A stretch of DNA of 64,000 nt from Bacillus thuringiensis (GTDB lineage Bacteria > Bacillota > Bacilli > Bacillales > Bacillaceae_G). The translations under genes and the position numbers were made by a program. The stretch spans positions 19,617 to 83,616 of the forward strand of contig NZ_JACYOF010000016.1 of assembly GCF_014932895.1 (NCBI RefSeq), given 5' to 3'. Shown piece by piece: positions 7,933-16,220 of this stretch; the stretch's first letter is position 1, and each line of letters begins with the position of its first letter. The notes beneath the pieces were generated by a model. The model saw nothing but the letters and a program-made list of their open reading frames with translations, did not search any database and had not been told where the DNA came from.

Positions 7933-8766
7933 CTAGAAGTTAAAGTTATCTGGATCTGGACCAACACGATGATTTTCATTTAAAGTTTGAATTGTGCTCA
8001 TATCATCAGCACTTAATTCAAAATCGAATATATTTGCATTTTCAATAATGCGATGTTCTTTAATAGATTTAGGGATTGTTACAACCTCATTTTGTAGATC
8101 CCAGCGTAAAATAACTTGTGCAGTTGATTTATTATATTTTGTTGCAATTTCTTGTAATGTTGGGTTATCCAGTAGTTGCCCTTGCATTAATGGTGACCAA
8201 GCCTCAAGCTGAATACTATTCTCTTTACAGAAAGTGTGTAATTCTTCTTGTGCTAAACGTGGATGGTATTCTACTTGGTTGACCATTGGTTTAATTTCAG
8301 CGATTTCAAATACATCTTGCAAATGGTGAATATGGAAATTGCTTACACCGATAGCGCGAACACGACCATCTTTATAGAGTTTCTCTAGTGCTTTCCATGA
8401 TTCAGTATACTTTCCTTTTACAGGCCAATGTACTAGGTATAGATCTAAATGTTCTAGACCTAATTTTTCTAATGTAGTTTCAAATGCTTGAAGTGTTGAT
8501 TCGTAACCTTGATCGCTATTCCATACTTTTGAAGTGATGAATAACTCTTCGCGAGGAATACCAGATTCGCGAATTGCTTGACCAACGCCTTCTTCGTTTT
8601 GATATATTGCTGCAGTATCGATGCTACGGTATCCATTTTTAATTGCTGCTTTTACAGAATCAATTACTTCTGATCCATCTTCTACTTTAAAAACGCCTAA
8701 ACCGAACCAAGGCATTTTCACGCCATTATGTAATGTTGTATAGTCTTGTAAACTTGTTAAACTCAT
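7933..8766 (-). CDS. Aldo/keto reductase (YvgN/YtbE type)
   Basis: Cytosolic NADPH-dependent reductase of small carbonyls (methylglyoxal or 2,5-diketogluconate reductase class), 277 aa, (beta/alpha)8 barrel. The catalytic tetrad can be seen: IDTAAIYQNE (Asp and Tyr), FITSKVW (Lys), LYLVHWP (His); the NADP motif is IPKSIKEHRI near 230. It lies 1 bp after proI on the same strand and is probably cotranscribed; the terminator follows immediately. The exact substrate cannot be inferred. Overlapping frames on the other strand are shadows. Confidence 0.92.
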   Translation of the reverse strand: MSLTSLQDYTTLHNGVKMPWFGLGVFKVEDGSEVIDSVKAAIKNGYRSIDTAAIYQNEEGVGQAIRESGIPREELFITSKVWNSDQGYESTLQAFETTLEKLGLEHLDLYLVHWPVKGKYTESWKALEKLYKDGRVRAIGVSNFHIHHLQDVFEIAEIKPMVNQVEYHPRLAQEELHTFCKENSIQLEAWSPLMQGQLLDNPTLQEIATKYNKSTAQVILRWDLQNEVVTIPKSIKEHRIIENANIFDFELSADDMSTIQTLNENHRVGPDPDNFNF

Positions 8767-8767
8767 A

Positions 8768-9571
8768 TTATTTCCCCCTAGCTTTTTTATTTGTTGCTTC
8801 TACCGCTTGCTGAATTGCTTCTGGAAAATTATATTCATATAAAGTTTTGAGACCTTCAGCTGTGGAACCACCCGGTGTTGTTACTTGTTCACGGAGGTTA
8901 GCTGGATCTGGTGTTTGTTCAAGCATAGAAGCAGAGCCAGAAATCATTTGAATGACAAGGTGTTTTGCGGTTGCTTCATCGACTCCATAACTTTTGGTTG
9001 CTTCAATTAAGCTTTCAGCAAAGTAATAAAGGAAGGCTGGCGCACTTCCAGTAACTGCAGTAAGTTGATGAACTTCCTCTTCGGTGCACAGTTGTGAAGT
9101 ACCAATTCCTCTTAAAAGCAGTTGTAAAGTTTCTTGATGCATCTCATTTACGGATTGTCCCATTGTGTATAAGGAGATAGACTTTCCGATTTCAGCAGCT
9201 GTATTTGGCATAATCCAAGCAACAGGTGTCCCTTGAGGAAGCCTTTCTTCTAAATAAGATGGTCCGATTCCAGCAGCTACTGTCACGACGAATTGATCAG
9301 TTAAAAGAGGAGATAACTCCTTTAATAGCTGTTCATGTGCAGCAGGTGGCATTGCTAAAACAATCGTATCAACAGATGCAATATGCTGCTTCCAATCTGT
9401 AGTGATGGACACATTATATCGTTGTTGTAATTGTTCTAGCTTTTCTGCGTTACTTCGGTTGGAAACGATAATTTCCTCGATGTATTCTTTGCTTGTTTTA
9501 AGTAATCCAGAAAATATAGCTTCTGCCATACGACCGGCACCAATAAATAAAATTCGATGTTTATTAAGCAT
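8768..9571 (-). CDS. proI: Pyrroline-5-carboxylate reductase (ProI/ProC)
   Basis: Reduces 1-pyrroline-5-carboxylate to proline with NAD(P)H, last step of proline synthesis. 267 aa; N-terminal Rossmann motif IGAGRMAEAIFSGLL, AMPPAAHEQLL, and the C-terminal signature region with GSAPAFLYYFAESLIEA and TTPGGSTAEGL. The start at 9571 is preceded by AGAAAGGAATAAAGGAT. It is the first gene of a two-gene unit with the aldo/keto reductase. The family has several paralogues in Bacillus (proG, proH, proI), so the symbol is a best guess. Confidence 0.92.
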   Translation of the reverse strand: MLNKHRILFIGAGRMAEAIFSGLLKTSKEYIEEIIVSNRSNAEKLEQLQQRYNVSITTDWKQHIASVDTIVLAMPPAAHEQLLKELSPLLTDQFVVTVAAGIGPSYLEERLPQGTPVAWIMPNTAAEIGKSISLYTMGQSVNEMHQETLQLLLRGIGTSQLCTEEEVHQLTAVTGSAPAFLYYFAESLIEATKSYGVDEATAKHLVIQMISGSASMLEQTPDPANLREQVTTPGGSTAEGLKTLYEYNFPEAIQQAVEATNKKARGK

Positions 9572-9738
9572 ATCCTTTATTCCTTTCTAGTAGAGATATG
9601 TTATAAAAAACGATACCACTTTTAAGAGAATTTTGTAAAAAGAAAAGACTTATAGCGAAAAGAATGAAATTGGAGGGAGGAGGATTGATACAAAAAGGTT
9701 ATAAAGATTATTATATTTTAAAAATAGTTGTAATTAAA

Positions 9739-9768
9739 AATCCCCGAAGTAGTTATACTTCAGGGATT
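9739..9768 (-). terminator. Terminator after glcU
   Basis: AATCCC-GAAGTA hairpin with its complement, one C/A mismatch, just downstream of the leftward glcU. Confidence 0.7.
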
Positions 9769-9782
9769 AATAGAATATAAGT

Positions 9783-10634
9783 CTATGATTTCGTCATACC
9801 AAGTAATACGGCGCCGCCGATAATTAAAACACTACCTAGTGCAATAAAGATCATTTGACGCTTTGTTTTCTTTTCACCTAAGAAGACAATCGCACCGAAT
9901 GTTGAGATAACGATTCCAGTTTGAGATAATGGGAAGCTTGTCGCTACTCCGACACGCGGTAATGAAAGAAGTAAGAATAAGTTTCCTGTCCCCCATAGCA
10001 AACCAGATAAAGCATTACGAATTGCGTATTTGTTAAACGGTTTATGTTTAGATGTCAGTACAACTGCCCCAACAAACATACCAACTGCTTGTGGTAAAAT
10101 AGCAGACCAACCATCGATATTATACCAACGAATAATAATTACATATACAAGATAGCCGAAAGTAGAAACAATTAAAGTAAGAAGTCCCTTTTTCAATTGT
10201 CCTGGTGGCTGTGCATTTTCTTTATCATCTAATGATGTGAATACAACACCAACTACAATTAATAGGATTGCAATCGTTCCCAGAATGATCGTTGTAGTAG
10301 TAGTCCACTCACGGAAAGCAATAACTCCAAAGATAGAAGTTGCAACAAGTTGCATACCAGTAGAAATTGTTACAGTCGTTGAAACACCTAGTTTTTCAAC
10401 TGTTTTTAATTGGTTTACTTGTCCTAAAGCCCAGAATAAACCTGAAATAAAACCGACAATTAGGATTGTCATTGTTAAAGCTGGTTGAGTAAATACATAC
10501 ATAATTGTTGCGAAGAATAGAGCACCGATTGTCATACCTACCGTTTGGCTATATGCACCACCGCCCATTTTTACGCTTACTAATAAGATGTTTCCCCATG
10601 CAATTGCAGGAAGAAGCGCTAATAAAATGTCCAT
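9783..10634 (-). CDS. glcU: GlcU-type glucose/sugar uptake protein
   Basis: Membrane protein of the DMT superfamily, GlcU/RhaT group, 283 aa with ten hydrophobic segments. In Bacillus GlcU carries non-PTS glucose import and is often coupled to glucose dehydrogenase; no gdh is present here. Features include a MDILLALLPAIAWG start, VSTTVTISTGMQL in the middle and the FPLSQTGIVISTFGAIVFLGEK repeat-2 motif. Start preceded by AAGGGAGTCTTGTA. A perfect 11-bp inverted repeat lies about 55-95 bp upstream and may be its operator. Confidence 0.85.
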   Translation of the reverse strand: MDILLALLPAIAWGNILLVSVKMGGGAYSQTVGMTIGALFFATIMYVFTQPALTMTILIVGFISGLFWALGQVNQLKTVEKLGVSTTVTISTGMQLVATSIFGVIAFREWTTTTTIILGTIAILLIVVGVVFTSLDDKENAQPPGQLKKGLLTLIVSTFGYLVYVIIIRWYNIDGWSAILPQAVGMFVGAVVLTSKHKPFNKYAIRNALSGLLWGTGNLFLLLSLPRVGVATSFPLSQTGIVISTFGAIVFLGEKKTKRQMIFIALGSVLIIGGAVLLGMTKS

Positions 10635-10685
10635 TACAAGACTCCCTTCATTTTGCTATACCAATATAATTACATTTCGTTCTAA

Positions 10686-10728
10686 CGATCGGTAATTTCC
10701 CACTAATAGAGTAGAAGATTACCGATCG
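10686..10728. promoter_or_regulatory. Inverted repeat upstream of glcU
   Basis: CGATCGGTAAT (10686-10696) and its exact complement (10718-10728) separated by 21 bp: two turns centre-to-centre, typical of a looped or dimer operator. The rest of 10729-10907 shows no gene. Confidence 0.6.
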
Positions 10729-10909
10729 CTAAAACCGAATGAAGAATTTCACGTTATAAATGCGTTTTCATTTCTTCATCTTTTCAAACACCTCCATATA
10801 ATAACAGGAAACCACCCATTTTAGAAAGTAAATTCAAATAGAATGTATATTTAAATAAAAAGTAAAATTCAGTCATTTTCAGGTGGTAGTTTTTATTTCC
10901 TAAGAAATA

Positions 10910-10938
10910 AAAAAACAGCTTTCGACAAAAGCTGTTTT
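10910..10938 (-). terminator. Terminator of modAB
   Basis: AAAACAGCTTT / AAAGCTGTTTT hairpin followed on the minus strand by a T-run; overlaps the stop of modB, so no modC follows. Confidence 0.88.
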
Positions 10939-11611
10939 AAGGATTAGTAATTCTTTTATTAATAAGCTGAATACATAGCAGAAATAGGAGTGACATACTA
11001 ATCGTGATCATTACAAGTGTCCAAGCGAGCTGCATATTACTTGCATCAATGGCCATGTAAATTGCTGTTGGGATTGTCTGTGTTTTTCCAGGAATGTTCC
11101 CAGCAAACATGAGCGTAGCACCAAATTCTCCTAGTGCACGAACAAAGCTTAAAATCATACCGCTTAGTAGTGCGGGAAATGCAAGCGGAAGTGTAACGTG
11201 TAGAAAAACTTGATATTCACTTGCTCCAAGATCGCGAGCACCCTCTTCAATTTGTATATTTGCGACAGAAAATCCTGTTTTCGCTGATTGATACATAAGC
11301 GGAAATGCAACAACGGTAGAAGCGATGATAGCAGCAGTAGATGTGAACATAATGGAATGCTGAAATAATGATTCAATCCACGTTCCAATCGGGCTGTTTT
11401 TTCCAAAAATGATAATGAGAAAAAAGCCAATAACAGTTGGTGGAAGTACCATTGGTAATAAGAAAATAGTTTCTAGTATTACTTTATATCTCCATGAGGA
11501 GCGTGCTAGCGACCGACCGATAATCGTTCCTAAAATTGTGACGATAATGGTGGCGCATGCAGCTACTCGTAAAGATAGAAAGACAGGTGACAAAATAGCA
11601 TCAAAGCTCAT
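10937..11611 (-). CDS. modB: Molybdate ABC transporter permease ModB
   Basis: Inner-membrane permease for molybdate, 224 aa, five to six TM segments. The cytoplasmic EAA loop that docks the ATPase can be read as EEGARDLGASEYQVFLHVTLPLA in two parts near residues 133-155 and FVRALGEFGATLMFAGNIPGKTQT is the characteristic ModB block. Its start is 5 bp after the modA stop with no clear Shine-Dalgarno, so translation is probably coupled to modA. A terminator follows at once: the ATPase ModC is absent from the operon. Confidence 0.93.
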   Translation of the reverse strand: MSFDAILSPVFLSLRVAACATIIVTILGTIIGRSLARSSWRYKVILETIFLLPMVLPPTVIGFFLIIIFGKNSPIGTWIESLFQHSIMFTSTAAIIASTVVAFPLMYQSAKTGFSVANIQIEEGARDLGASEYQVFLHVTLPLAFPALLSGMILSFVRALGEFGATLMFAGNIPGKTQTIPTAIYMAIDASNMQLAWTLVMITISMSLLFLLCIQLINKRITNP

Positions 11612-11616
11612 GGTAA

Positions 11617-12423
11617 TTATGATAGGACTGTAAATCCATATTTCTTAAAGATAGATTGTGCATCTTTTGACTGCAAATATTCATAAAATGAAGTCGCCTC
11701 TTTCTTATGCTTCGATTCTTTTATAACGCCTAAAGGATAGTGGATTGGCTCATGAGAAGTAGTTGCTGCCGTCTCGCCAATTTTTACTTTGTCTGAAATG
11801 AGAGCATCTGTTTTGTATACAATACCAGCATCGACATTACCTGTTTCTACATATGTTAACACTTGGCGAACATCTTTTGTAAATACAATTTTATTTTGAA
11901 TGTCATTCCAAAGATTTTCATGTGTGAGAGAAGCTTTTGCATATTTCCCCGCAGGTACAGATTCAGGTGTACCAAGTGCGATTTTCTTGATTTTCTCATC
12001 TTTTAAATCTTGAATTTTTGTAAGAGAACCATCTTTTGGGACGACTAAAACTAGTTCATTTCCAAGAAGATTTTTCCCTTCTTTTTCATTAATGTATCCT
12101 TTTTTAACAAGAGTTTGGAATTTATCTTCGGCTGCAGAGAAAAATAAATCAGTAGGCGCACCTTGTTCGATTTGTTGTTGAAGTGCACCAGAAGCACCGA
12201 AGTTAAAAGAAAGTTTAATAGTAGGTTCTTTTTCTTTATATTGTTTTTCAATTTCTTTTAGTGCATCTTGTAAGCTTGCAGCAGCTGATATAGTAAGTTC
12301 TACTGTTTTTCTCTCTTTAGCAGCTGACTTTTCTTTCTTGTCCCCGCTTGTACAAGCGGCACTAAATATAAGAAGAAAAGAAAGTATAAGTACCCCGATG
12401 GAGCGTAATGTGAATTTGTTCAT
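11617..12423 (-). CDS. modA: Molybdate-binding lipoprotein ModA
   Basis: Extracellular molybdate-binding lipoprotein, 268 aa. Signal with lipobox FSAAC (Cys about 24), then the oxyanion-site block ISAAASLQDAL, FNFGASGALQQQIEQGAP and GNVDAGIVYKTDAL, all typical of ModA. Start at 12423 is preceded by AAAGGGGA with 7-nt spacing. Divergent from a regulator gene with a periplasmic-binding-like sensor domain; an array of 10-bp repeats fills the gap between them. Confidence 0.94.
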   Translation of the reverse strand: MNKFTLRSIGVLILSFLLIFSAACTSGDKKEKSAAKERKTVELTISAAASLQDALKEIEKQYKEKEPTIKLSFNFGASGALQQQIEQGAPTDLFFSAAEDKFQTLVKKGYINEKEGKNLLGNELVLVVPKDGSLTKIQDLKDEKIKKIALGTPESVPAGKYAKASLTHENLWNDIQNKIVFTKDVRQVLTYVETGNVDAGIVYKTDALISDKVKIGETAATTSHEPIHYPLGVIKESKHKKEATSFYEYLQSKDAQSIFKKYGFTVLS

Positions 12424-12450
12424 AAAAAAATCCCCTTTCGTTTTGACATA

Positions 12451-12510
12451 TTTAATTATAACTAAATATAATTAAATATAACTAGTTATAATTGAATATA
12501 ATTTGAACGA
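12451..12510. repeat. Tandem 10-bp operator-like repeats between modA and its regulator
   Basis: Five to six consecutive decamers of the form A[C/T]T[A/G]A[A/T]TATA, e.g. ACTAAATATA, ATTAAATATA, ACTAGTTATA, ATTGAATATA. The 10-bp phasing puts each on the same DNA face. The promoters of both divergent genes must lie in or next to this array. Confidence 0.75.
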
Positions 12511-12584
12511 TATAGTTGTTTTTAAAAAATAGGAGAAATATTCTTTTCTTTGTTACAATGAAGGAGGAAAGTGAGGAATCGTCT

Positions 12585-13505
12585 ATGGATCATCATTCCT
12601 ACACAACGGAAGAAGTAGCGAAGCGATTAAAAGTATCAAAATTAACTGTATATGACTTAATTAAAAAAGGGGAACTTCCTTCTTATAGAGTTGGTAGACA
12701 GATGCGCATTGATGCAGCTGATTTAGAACAATATATAAAACAAATGAAAACAGGGAAGGTACAAGTTACTCCTGTAAAAAACGATGGTCGTAGTATCTTG
12801 AATACGTGTATTATTAGTGGGCAAGAACTAACGTTAGATATGTTGGCAAAACGTATAGAAAATCGTTTGCCAAGTTCTAATATTTTAAGAGCGTATCAAG
12901 GTAGCTTAACGAGTTTAGTGAAAATGTATCAAGGAGAAGGAAGCATTGTTAGTTTGCATTTGTTTGATGGGGAAACGGGTACATATAATGTTCCTTACGT
13001 AAAACGCATTTTGGTGGGACAGCCATGTATTATGATTAATTTATTGGCAAGAAATGTAGGGTTTTATGTCCAAAAAGGAAATCCCAAAAAAATAAAGAGG
13101 TGGGCTGACATATCCCAATCCTCTATAAGATTTGTAAATCGAGAAAAAGGTTCTGGTATTAGGGTGTTAGTGGATGAGCAATTACGAATCCAAAAATTAA
13201 ATAAAGATGATATTAGCGGATATGAATGGGAAGAATCGAATCATCTCGGCGTTGCCACGCAAGTTGCGAACGGGAAAGCAGATGTTGGAGTAGGATCAGA
13301 AAAGGTTTCACAAATTGTAAATGTAGACTTTATTCCCATAATGGAAGAACAGTATGATTTAGTGCTTCTAAAGAATAAAGAAAACGAGAAACTTATTGAG
13401 GTTATAAAAGAAATACTGCAATCGGAAGATTTTCATAATGAATTAAAAGCGATTGGCGGATATGATATGACTAAAACAGGCCAAATTATATATGAAACAA
13501 ACTAA
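12585..13505 (+). CDS. Excisionase-type HTH regulator with PBP-like sensor domain (probable molybdate regulator)
   Basis: 306 aa. N-terminal MerR/excisionase-family HTH (YTTEEVAKRLKVSKLTVYDLIKKGELPSYRVGR spans about 5-38), then a periplasmic-binding-like domain (SLTSLVKMYQGEGSIVSLHLFDGETG; FVNREKGSGIRVLVDEQL; GVATQVANGKADVGVG), the layout of one-component molybdate-responsive regulators. The frame is open to 12516, but GAGGAATCGTCT before ATG 12585 and HTH placement favour this start; an upstream ATG at 12558 is possible. Divergent from modA, so likely represses or activates modAB. Own terminator. Confidence 0.85.
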   Translation: MDHHSYTTEEVAKRLKVSKLTVYDLIKKGELPSYRVGRQMRIDAADLEQYIKQMKTGKVQVTPVKNDGRSILNTCIISGQELTLDMLAKRIENRLPSSNILRAYQGSLTSLVKMYQGEGSIVSLHLFDGETGTYNVPYVKRILVGQPCIMINLLARNVGFYVQKGNPKKIKRWADISQSSIRFVNREKGSGIRVLVDEQLRIQKLNKDDISGYEWEESNHLGVATQVANGKADVGVGSEKVSQIVNVDFIPIMEEQYDLVLLKNKENEKLIEVIKEILQSEDFHNELKAIGGYDMTKTGQIIYETN

Positions 13506-13541
13506 AAAGCTGCTTGTCTATAAGACGAGCAGCTTTTTCTA
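13503..13541. terminator. Bidirectional terminator, peptide locus 1
   Basis: AAAAAGCTGCTTGTC / GACGAGCAGCTTTTT, perfect but for one G:T pair. Serves the regulator on + and the peptide cassette on -; followed by the CTATATATAAAGGGG block that recurs at the other peptide loci. Confidence 0.9.
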
Positions 13542-13569
13542 TATATAAAGGGGGGAGGGAAACGAATTG

Positions 13570-13671
13570 TTAAACAAGACTTTGAGCAAGTGTGTAAATG
13601 AAAGCTGTAAGAAGAGTTGCTCCACTTGCAAGCCCGATAAAGTCTGATTTGTTGAAAGTAATGTTGTTCAT
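13570..13671 (-). CDS. Tiny hydrophobic peptide B, locus 1 (33 aa)
   Basis: Unannotated-type small gene: MNNITFNKSDF then GLASGATLLTAFIYTLAQ, a single hydrophobic membrane-type helix with a Gly/Ser-rich front. RBS GGAGAG lies 7 nt upstream, 12 bp after the stop of peptide A. Paralogues in frame at 16.1 and 17.2 kb differ by conservative or silent changes, supporting coding. The 86-residue frame on the opposite strand is its shadow. Function unknown; related by DF.G.ASG to the 41.6-kb tandem array peptides. Confidence 0.8.
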   Translation of the reverse strand: MNNITFNKSDFIGLASGATLLTAFIYTLAQSLV

Positions 13672-13683
13672 TATAATCTCTCC

Positions 13684-13785
13684 TTATTTGTTTAATGTAG
13701 TTGCAACTGCTTTTGCATCGACAAGTGCGGATAGCACCATGCCCATTGTGTTAAAAAATTTGTTTGATTTCATTTTGTTCATCAT
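13684..13785 (-). CDS. Tiny peptide A, locus 1 (33 aa)
   Basis: First gene of the two-gene cassette. MMNKMKSNKFF then MGMVLSALVDAKAVATTLNK: basic N-terminus, amphipathic/hydrophobic middle and the conserved LVDAKAV..LN tail shared with loci 2, 3 and 6. RBS AAAGGAGCGG before the double ATG. The promoter (TATAAT at 13833-13838, minus strand) carries the full regulon architecture. No known family recognised. Confidence 0.8.
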   Translation of the reverse strand: MMNKMKSNKFFNTMGMVLSALVDAKAVATTLNK

Positions 13786-13832
13786 GCGTATCCGCTCCTT
13801 TTCGAATAGTTGTTGCCCTGCTTTATGTCTTA

Positions 13833-13897
13833 ATTATAGGAAAAATGGCCACCTGTAACTATCGAATTAGCTTACGGAAGACTTACACTTTTGTAAG
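13833..13897 (-). promoter_or_regulatory. Peptide-regulon promoter, locus 1
   Basis: Leftward reading: CTTACA-N4-TGTAAG (13882-13897), 5 nt, CGTAAG, CTAATTCGATAG, exactly 20 nt, TATAAT (13833-13838). Box fits the BceR-type pattern TNACA-N4-TGTAA. Confidence 0.85.
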
Positions 13898-13900
13898 AAA

Positions 13901-13928
13901 AAAAGACATTCGTGTAAGAATGTCTTTT
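13901..13928 (-). terminator. Terminator of the LysR gene
   Basis: AAAAGACATTC / GAATGTCTTTT stem followed on minus by T-run; overlaps the stop codon and ends 4 bp from the BceR-like box. Confidence 0.82.
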
Positions 13929-14793
13929 AAAGCATATTGATATGGTGATGCTCTTCAATTGTTTTTAAAAAGCTACGCATTGAATTCGTCATGTAGCTAT
14001 CTTTACGGCGTATGAAAACTGTTGAAATACTACCATATTTTTCAGGAATTGCATGACAATGTACCTTGCCAGCTTTAGAAAGATGTTGAACAGCGGATTG
14101 TGGTACGAGTGTAATTCCAAGGCCAAGTGCAACACTGTTTAATATTGTTTCTAATATGTTAAACTCCATAATTCTTTTTGGAAGTAATCCTTCATCTTTG
14201 AGCCAACGTTCGAGTTTAGAACGATACCCGCATCCTTGATTGAAAACGAGAAGAGGAGTTGTGGTGAATTCTTCTATATGAAAGGCTTTGTTGTGTGTAA
14301 CGAGTACAAGCTTTTCTGTACTGACATCATATTGTTCAATAATTGGATGTTTTATTGGGCCTGATATAAAAGCACCATCTAATTGATGGTCGAGTACTTC
14401 TCTAATAAGTTCTTCTGTTAGTCCTGCTTGTAATGATAAATCAACGTTTGGATAGCTTTTATAGTAGGAAGACAAAATGGTAGGCAATGTACTTACTGTT
14501 TCGACTGTGCCGATTTTTAATATACCAGATGGTGTTTCACTATCTAAAAACACTTGTTTTAACTCTTCAACATCTTGCAAAATTTTTTTAACATAAACGA
14601 GCATTTTTCTTCCTTCAGCCGTTAAAGTCATCCCTCGTTTATGACGGTAAAAGAGCGGTGTTTTCAACTCGTTTTCTAGGTGCTTAATACGTGCTGTTAC
14701 ATTAGATTGTACATAATTTAATTCCTTTGCTGCGCCACTTACACTACCGCTGTCGGCAACGCTTTGAAAGATTTGTAAGTCTCGTAATTCCAT
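13927..14793 (-). CDS. LysR-family transcriptional regulator
   Basis: 288 aa: N-terminal winged HTH ([33 protein letters not shown]), then the substrate-binding domain ([27 protein letters not shown]). Start moved from 14823 to 14793 because GGGGGAG sits 7 nt before that ATG. It is divergent from a DMT transporter gene, and a 29-bp perfect palindrome lies between them, so it very likely controls that exporter and itself. Effector unknown. Confidence 0.92.
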   Translation of the reverse strand: MELRDLQIFQSVADSGSVSGAAKELNYVQSNVTARIKHLENELKTPLFYRHKRGMTLTAEGRKMLVYVKKILQDVEELKQVFLDSETPSGILKIGTVETVSTLPTILSSYYKSYPNVDLSLQAGLTEELIREVLDHQLDGAFISGPIKHPIIEQYDVSTEKLVLVTHNKAFHIEEFTTTPLLVFNQGCGYRSKLERWLKDEGLLPKRIMEFNILETILNSVALGLGITLVPQSAVQHLSKAGKVHCHAIPEKYGSISTVFIRRKDSYMTNSMRSFLKTIEEHHHINML

Positions 14794-14811
14794 TTTATGC
14801 TCCCCCTTGAT

Positions 14812-14840
14812 GTTAACTATCATTATAAATGATAGTTAAC
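14812..14840. promoter_or_regulatory. LysR operator candidate (perfect palindrome)
   Basis: GTTAACTATCAT - TATAA - complement: 12-bp perfect arms centred in the 127-bp gap between the LysR gene and the DMT gene. Confidence 0.75.
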
Positions 14841-14920
14841 ATCATTTTGAATCATTTTACGTGATATATTTTTTCTTTTACAATTCTCTTTGTGCAAATA
14901 GAAAGAAGCGGGGGATTGTG

Positions 14921-15889
14921 GTGAGAAGAGGTCAAATGATAATAGGAGCTTTGGCATGCTTAATCGCAAGTATGTCATGGGGAGCGATGTTTCCGGTTGC
15001 TGATCATGCGTTGGAATACATAGATCCATTTTATTTTTCACTTATTCGATATGGAGCAGTGGCGATAGCACTGATTGTATTATTGCTAATGAAAGAAGGA
15101 AAACAGGCATTTCGTTTAGAAGGAAGAGGAAAGTTACTCGTCTTTTTTGGAACGATGGCGTTTACTGTATATAATGTACTCGTATTTTTAGGGCAAATGT
15201 TAATGGGAAAATCAGGTGTAATGGTAGCCTCTATTATGGAAGCGCTTATGCCGATGATTTCCATTTGTATTTTATGGGGATATAAGCATATAAAACCGAA
15301 AAAGTATATGATAACGAGCATGATTATCGCTTTTGTAGGAGCTGTATTTGTTATTACGAAAGGTGACATGAGTTTCTTTTTAACATTGAAAGATAACATG
15401 TTTTCGCTAGCATTTATATTTATTGGTGTTGTAGGATGGGTTATTTATACGATGGGTGGTCAAACGTGTAGCGATTGGTCAACGTTACGTTATTCTACGT
15501 TGACATGTGTATTTGGCACTGCTGTTACAGGGGTTATAACTGTAATCATCACATCGTTTGGGTATGTATCGGTACCGAGTATGGGAACGATCTCTATTGT
15601 GAAATATGATTTGTTATTTATGATGACATTACCAGGTATTGTAGCGCTACTCGCTTGGAATTATGGTGTGAAAATTTTATCATCTATTAATGGTATTTTA
15701 TTTATTAATTTTGTACCGATTACGACGTTAGTTATTATGATGATGCAAGGATATCAAATAACAATGTTTGATATTGTAGGAACATTATTTGTTATTGTAG
15801 CGCTTATTCGCAATAACATTTGTCAGAGAAAAGAAGAAAATATAAGTAAGCAAGTTTTACAAGAAGAGCAATTACGCCAAGCTGTTTAA
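14921..15889 (+). CDS. DMT-superfamily (EamA) exporter
   Basis: Membrane transporter with ten hydrophobic segments and two EamA repeats, about 322 aa from the GTG at 14921 (RBS GCGGGGG 6 nt upstream; ATG at 14936 is the alternative). The first repeat begins MIIGALACLIASMSWGAMFPVADHAL, matching EamA. Likely exports amino acids or small metabolites; substrate not deducible. Divergent from a LysR regulator over a palindrome. A 46-codon gene follows 21 bp downstream on the same strand, with a shared terminator. Confidence 0.85.
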   Translation: MRRGQMIIGALACLIASMSWGAMFPVADHALEYIDPFYFSLIRYGAVAIALIVLLLMKEGKQAFRLEGRGKLLVFFGTMAFTVYNVLVFLGQMLMGKSGVMVASIMEALMPMISICILWGYKHIKPKKYMITSMIIAFVGAVFVITKGDMSFFLTLKDNMFSLAFIFIGVVGWVIYTMGGQTCSDWSTLRYSTLTCVFGTAVTGVITVIITSFGYVSVPSMGTISIVKYDLLFMMTLPGIVALLAWNYGVKILSSINGILFINFVPITTLVIMMMQGYQITMFDIVGTLFVIVALIRNNICQRKEENISKQVLQEEQLRQAV

Positions 15890-15910
15890 TAGCCGATGGG
15901 AGGATTTTAC

Positions 15911-16051
15911 ATGTTAGAAAGTTTATTGTTTTTCTTCGCCGTCGGAGTTGCTTGCGAGCTTGCAGCAATTAATCGAAATGGTCGTAAGAAGATAAAGCAA
16001 CAAGCTGAGCTGATACAGCTTTTAAAAGAGTTAAAAGAAAAAAGAATTTAA
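15911..16051 (+). CDS. Small membrane-anchored protein, 46 aa
   Basis: MLESLLFFFAVGVACELAA forms one TM segment, followed by a basic, coiled-coil-like helix (KKIKQQAELIQLLKELKEK). RBS GGGAGG 8 nt before the ATG. Likely cotranscribed with the DMT exporter; resembles the short helper proteins that accompany Bacillus operons, function unknown. Confidence 0.65.
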   Translation: MLESLLFFFAVGVACELAAINRNGRKKIKQQAELIQLLKELKEKRI

Positions 16052-16083
16052 AAAGACGACCGGGCATAGACGGTCGTCTTTTT
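16050..16083. terminator. Bidirectional terminator, peptide locus 2
   Basis: AAAAAGACGACCG / CGGTCGTCTTTTT with 8-nt loop. Practically identical to the terminator at 17152, showing that the duplicated cassette includes the terminator. Confidence 0.92.
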
Positions 16084-16112
16084 CTATATAAAGGGGAAAG
16101 GGGACACAAAGT

Positions 16113-16208
16113 TTATACAAGCGTAGCAGCGTAAATGAAAGCAGTAAGAAGAAGAGAGCCGCTAGCTAATCCTAAAAAATCTAATTTGTTAAAAGTGATG
16201 TTATTCAT
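16113..16208 (-). CDS. Tiny hydrophobic peptide B, locus 2 (31 aa)
   Basis: MNNITFNKLDFLGLASG then SLLLTAFIYAATLV. RBS AAGGAGA overlaps the end of peptide A. Against locus 3 it differs by an in-frame one-codon indel and silent or conservative changes, the pattern expected for translated sequence. Confidence 0.82.
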   Translation of the reverse strand: MNNITFNKLDFLGLASGSLLLTAFIYAATLV

Positions 16209-16220
16209 AATATATTCTCC

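Noticed and set aside
9676-9780. 31-codon TTG frame behind a GGAGGAGG site
   Set aside because: It reads through the glcU terminator hairpin, so the codons are explained by that structure.
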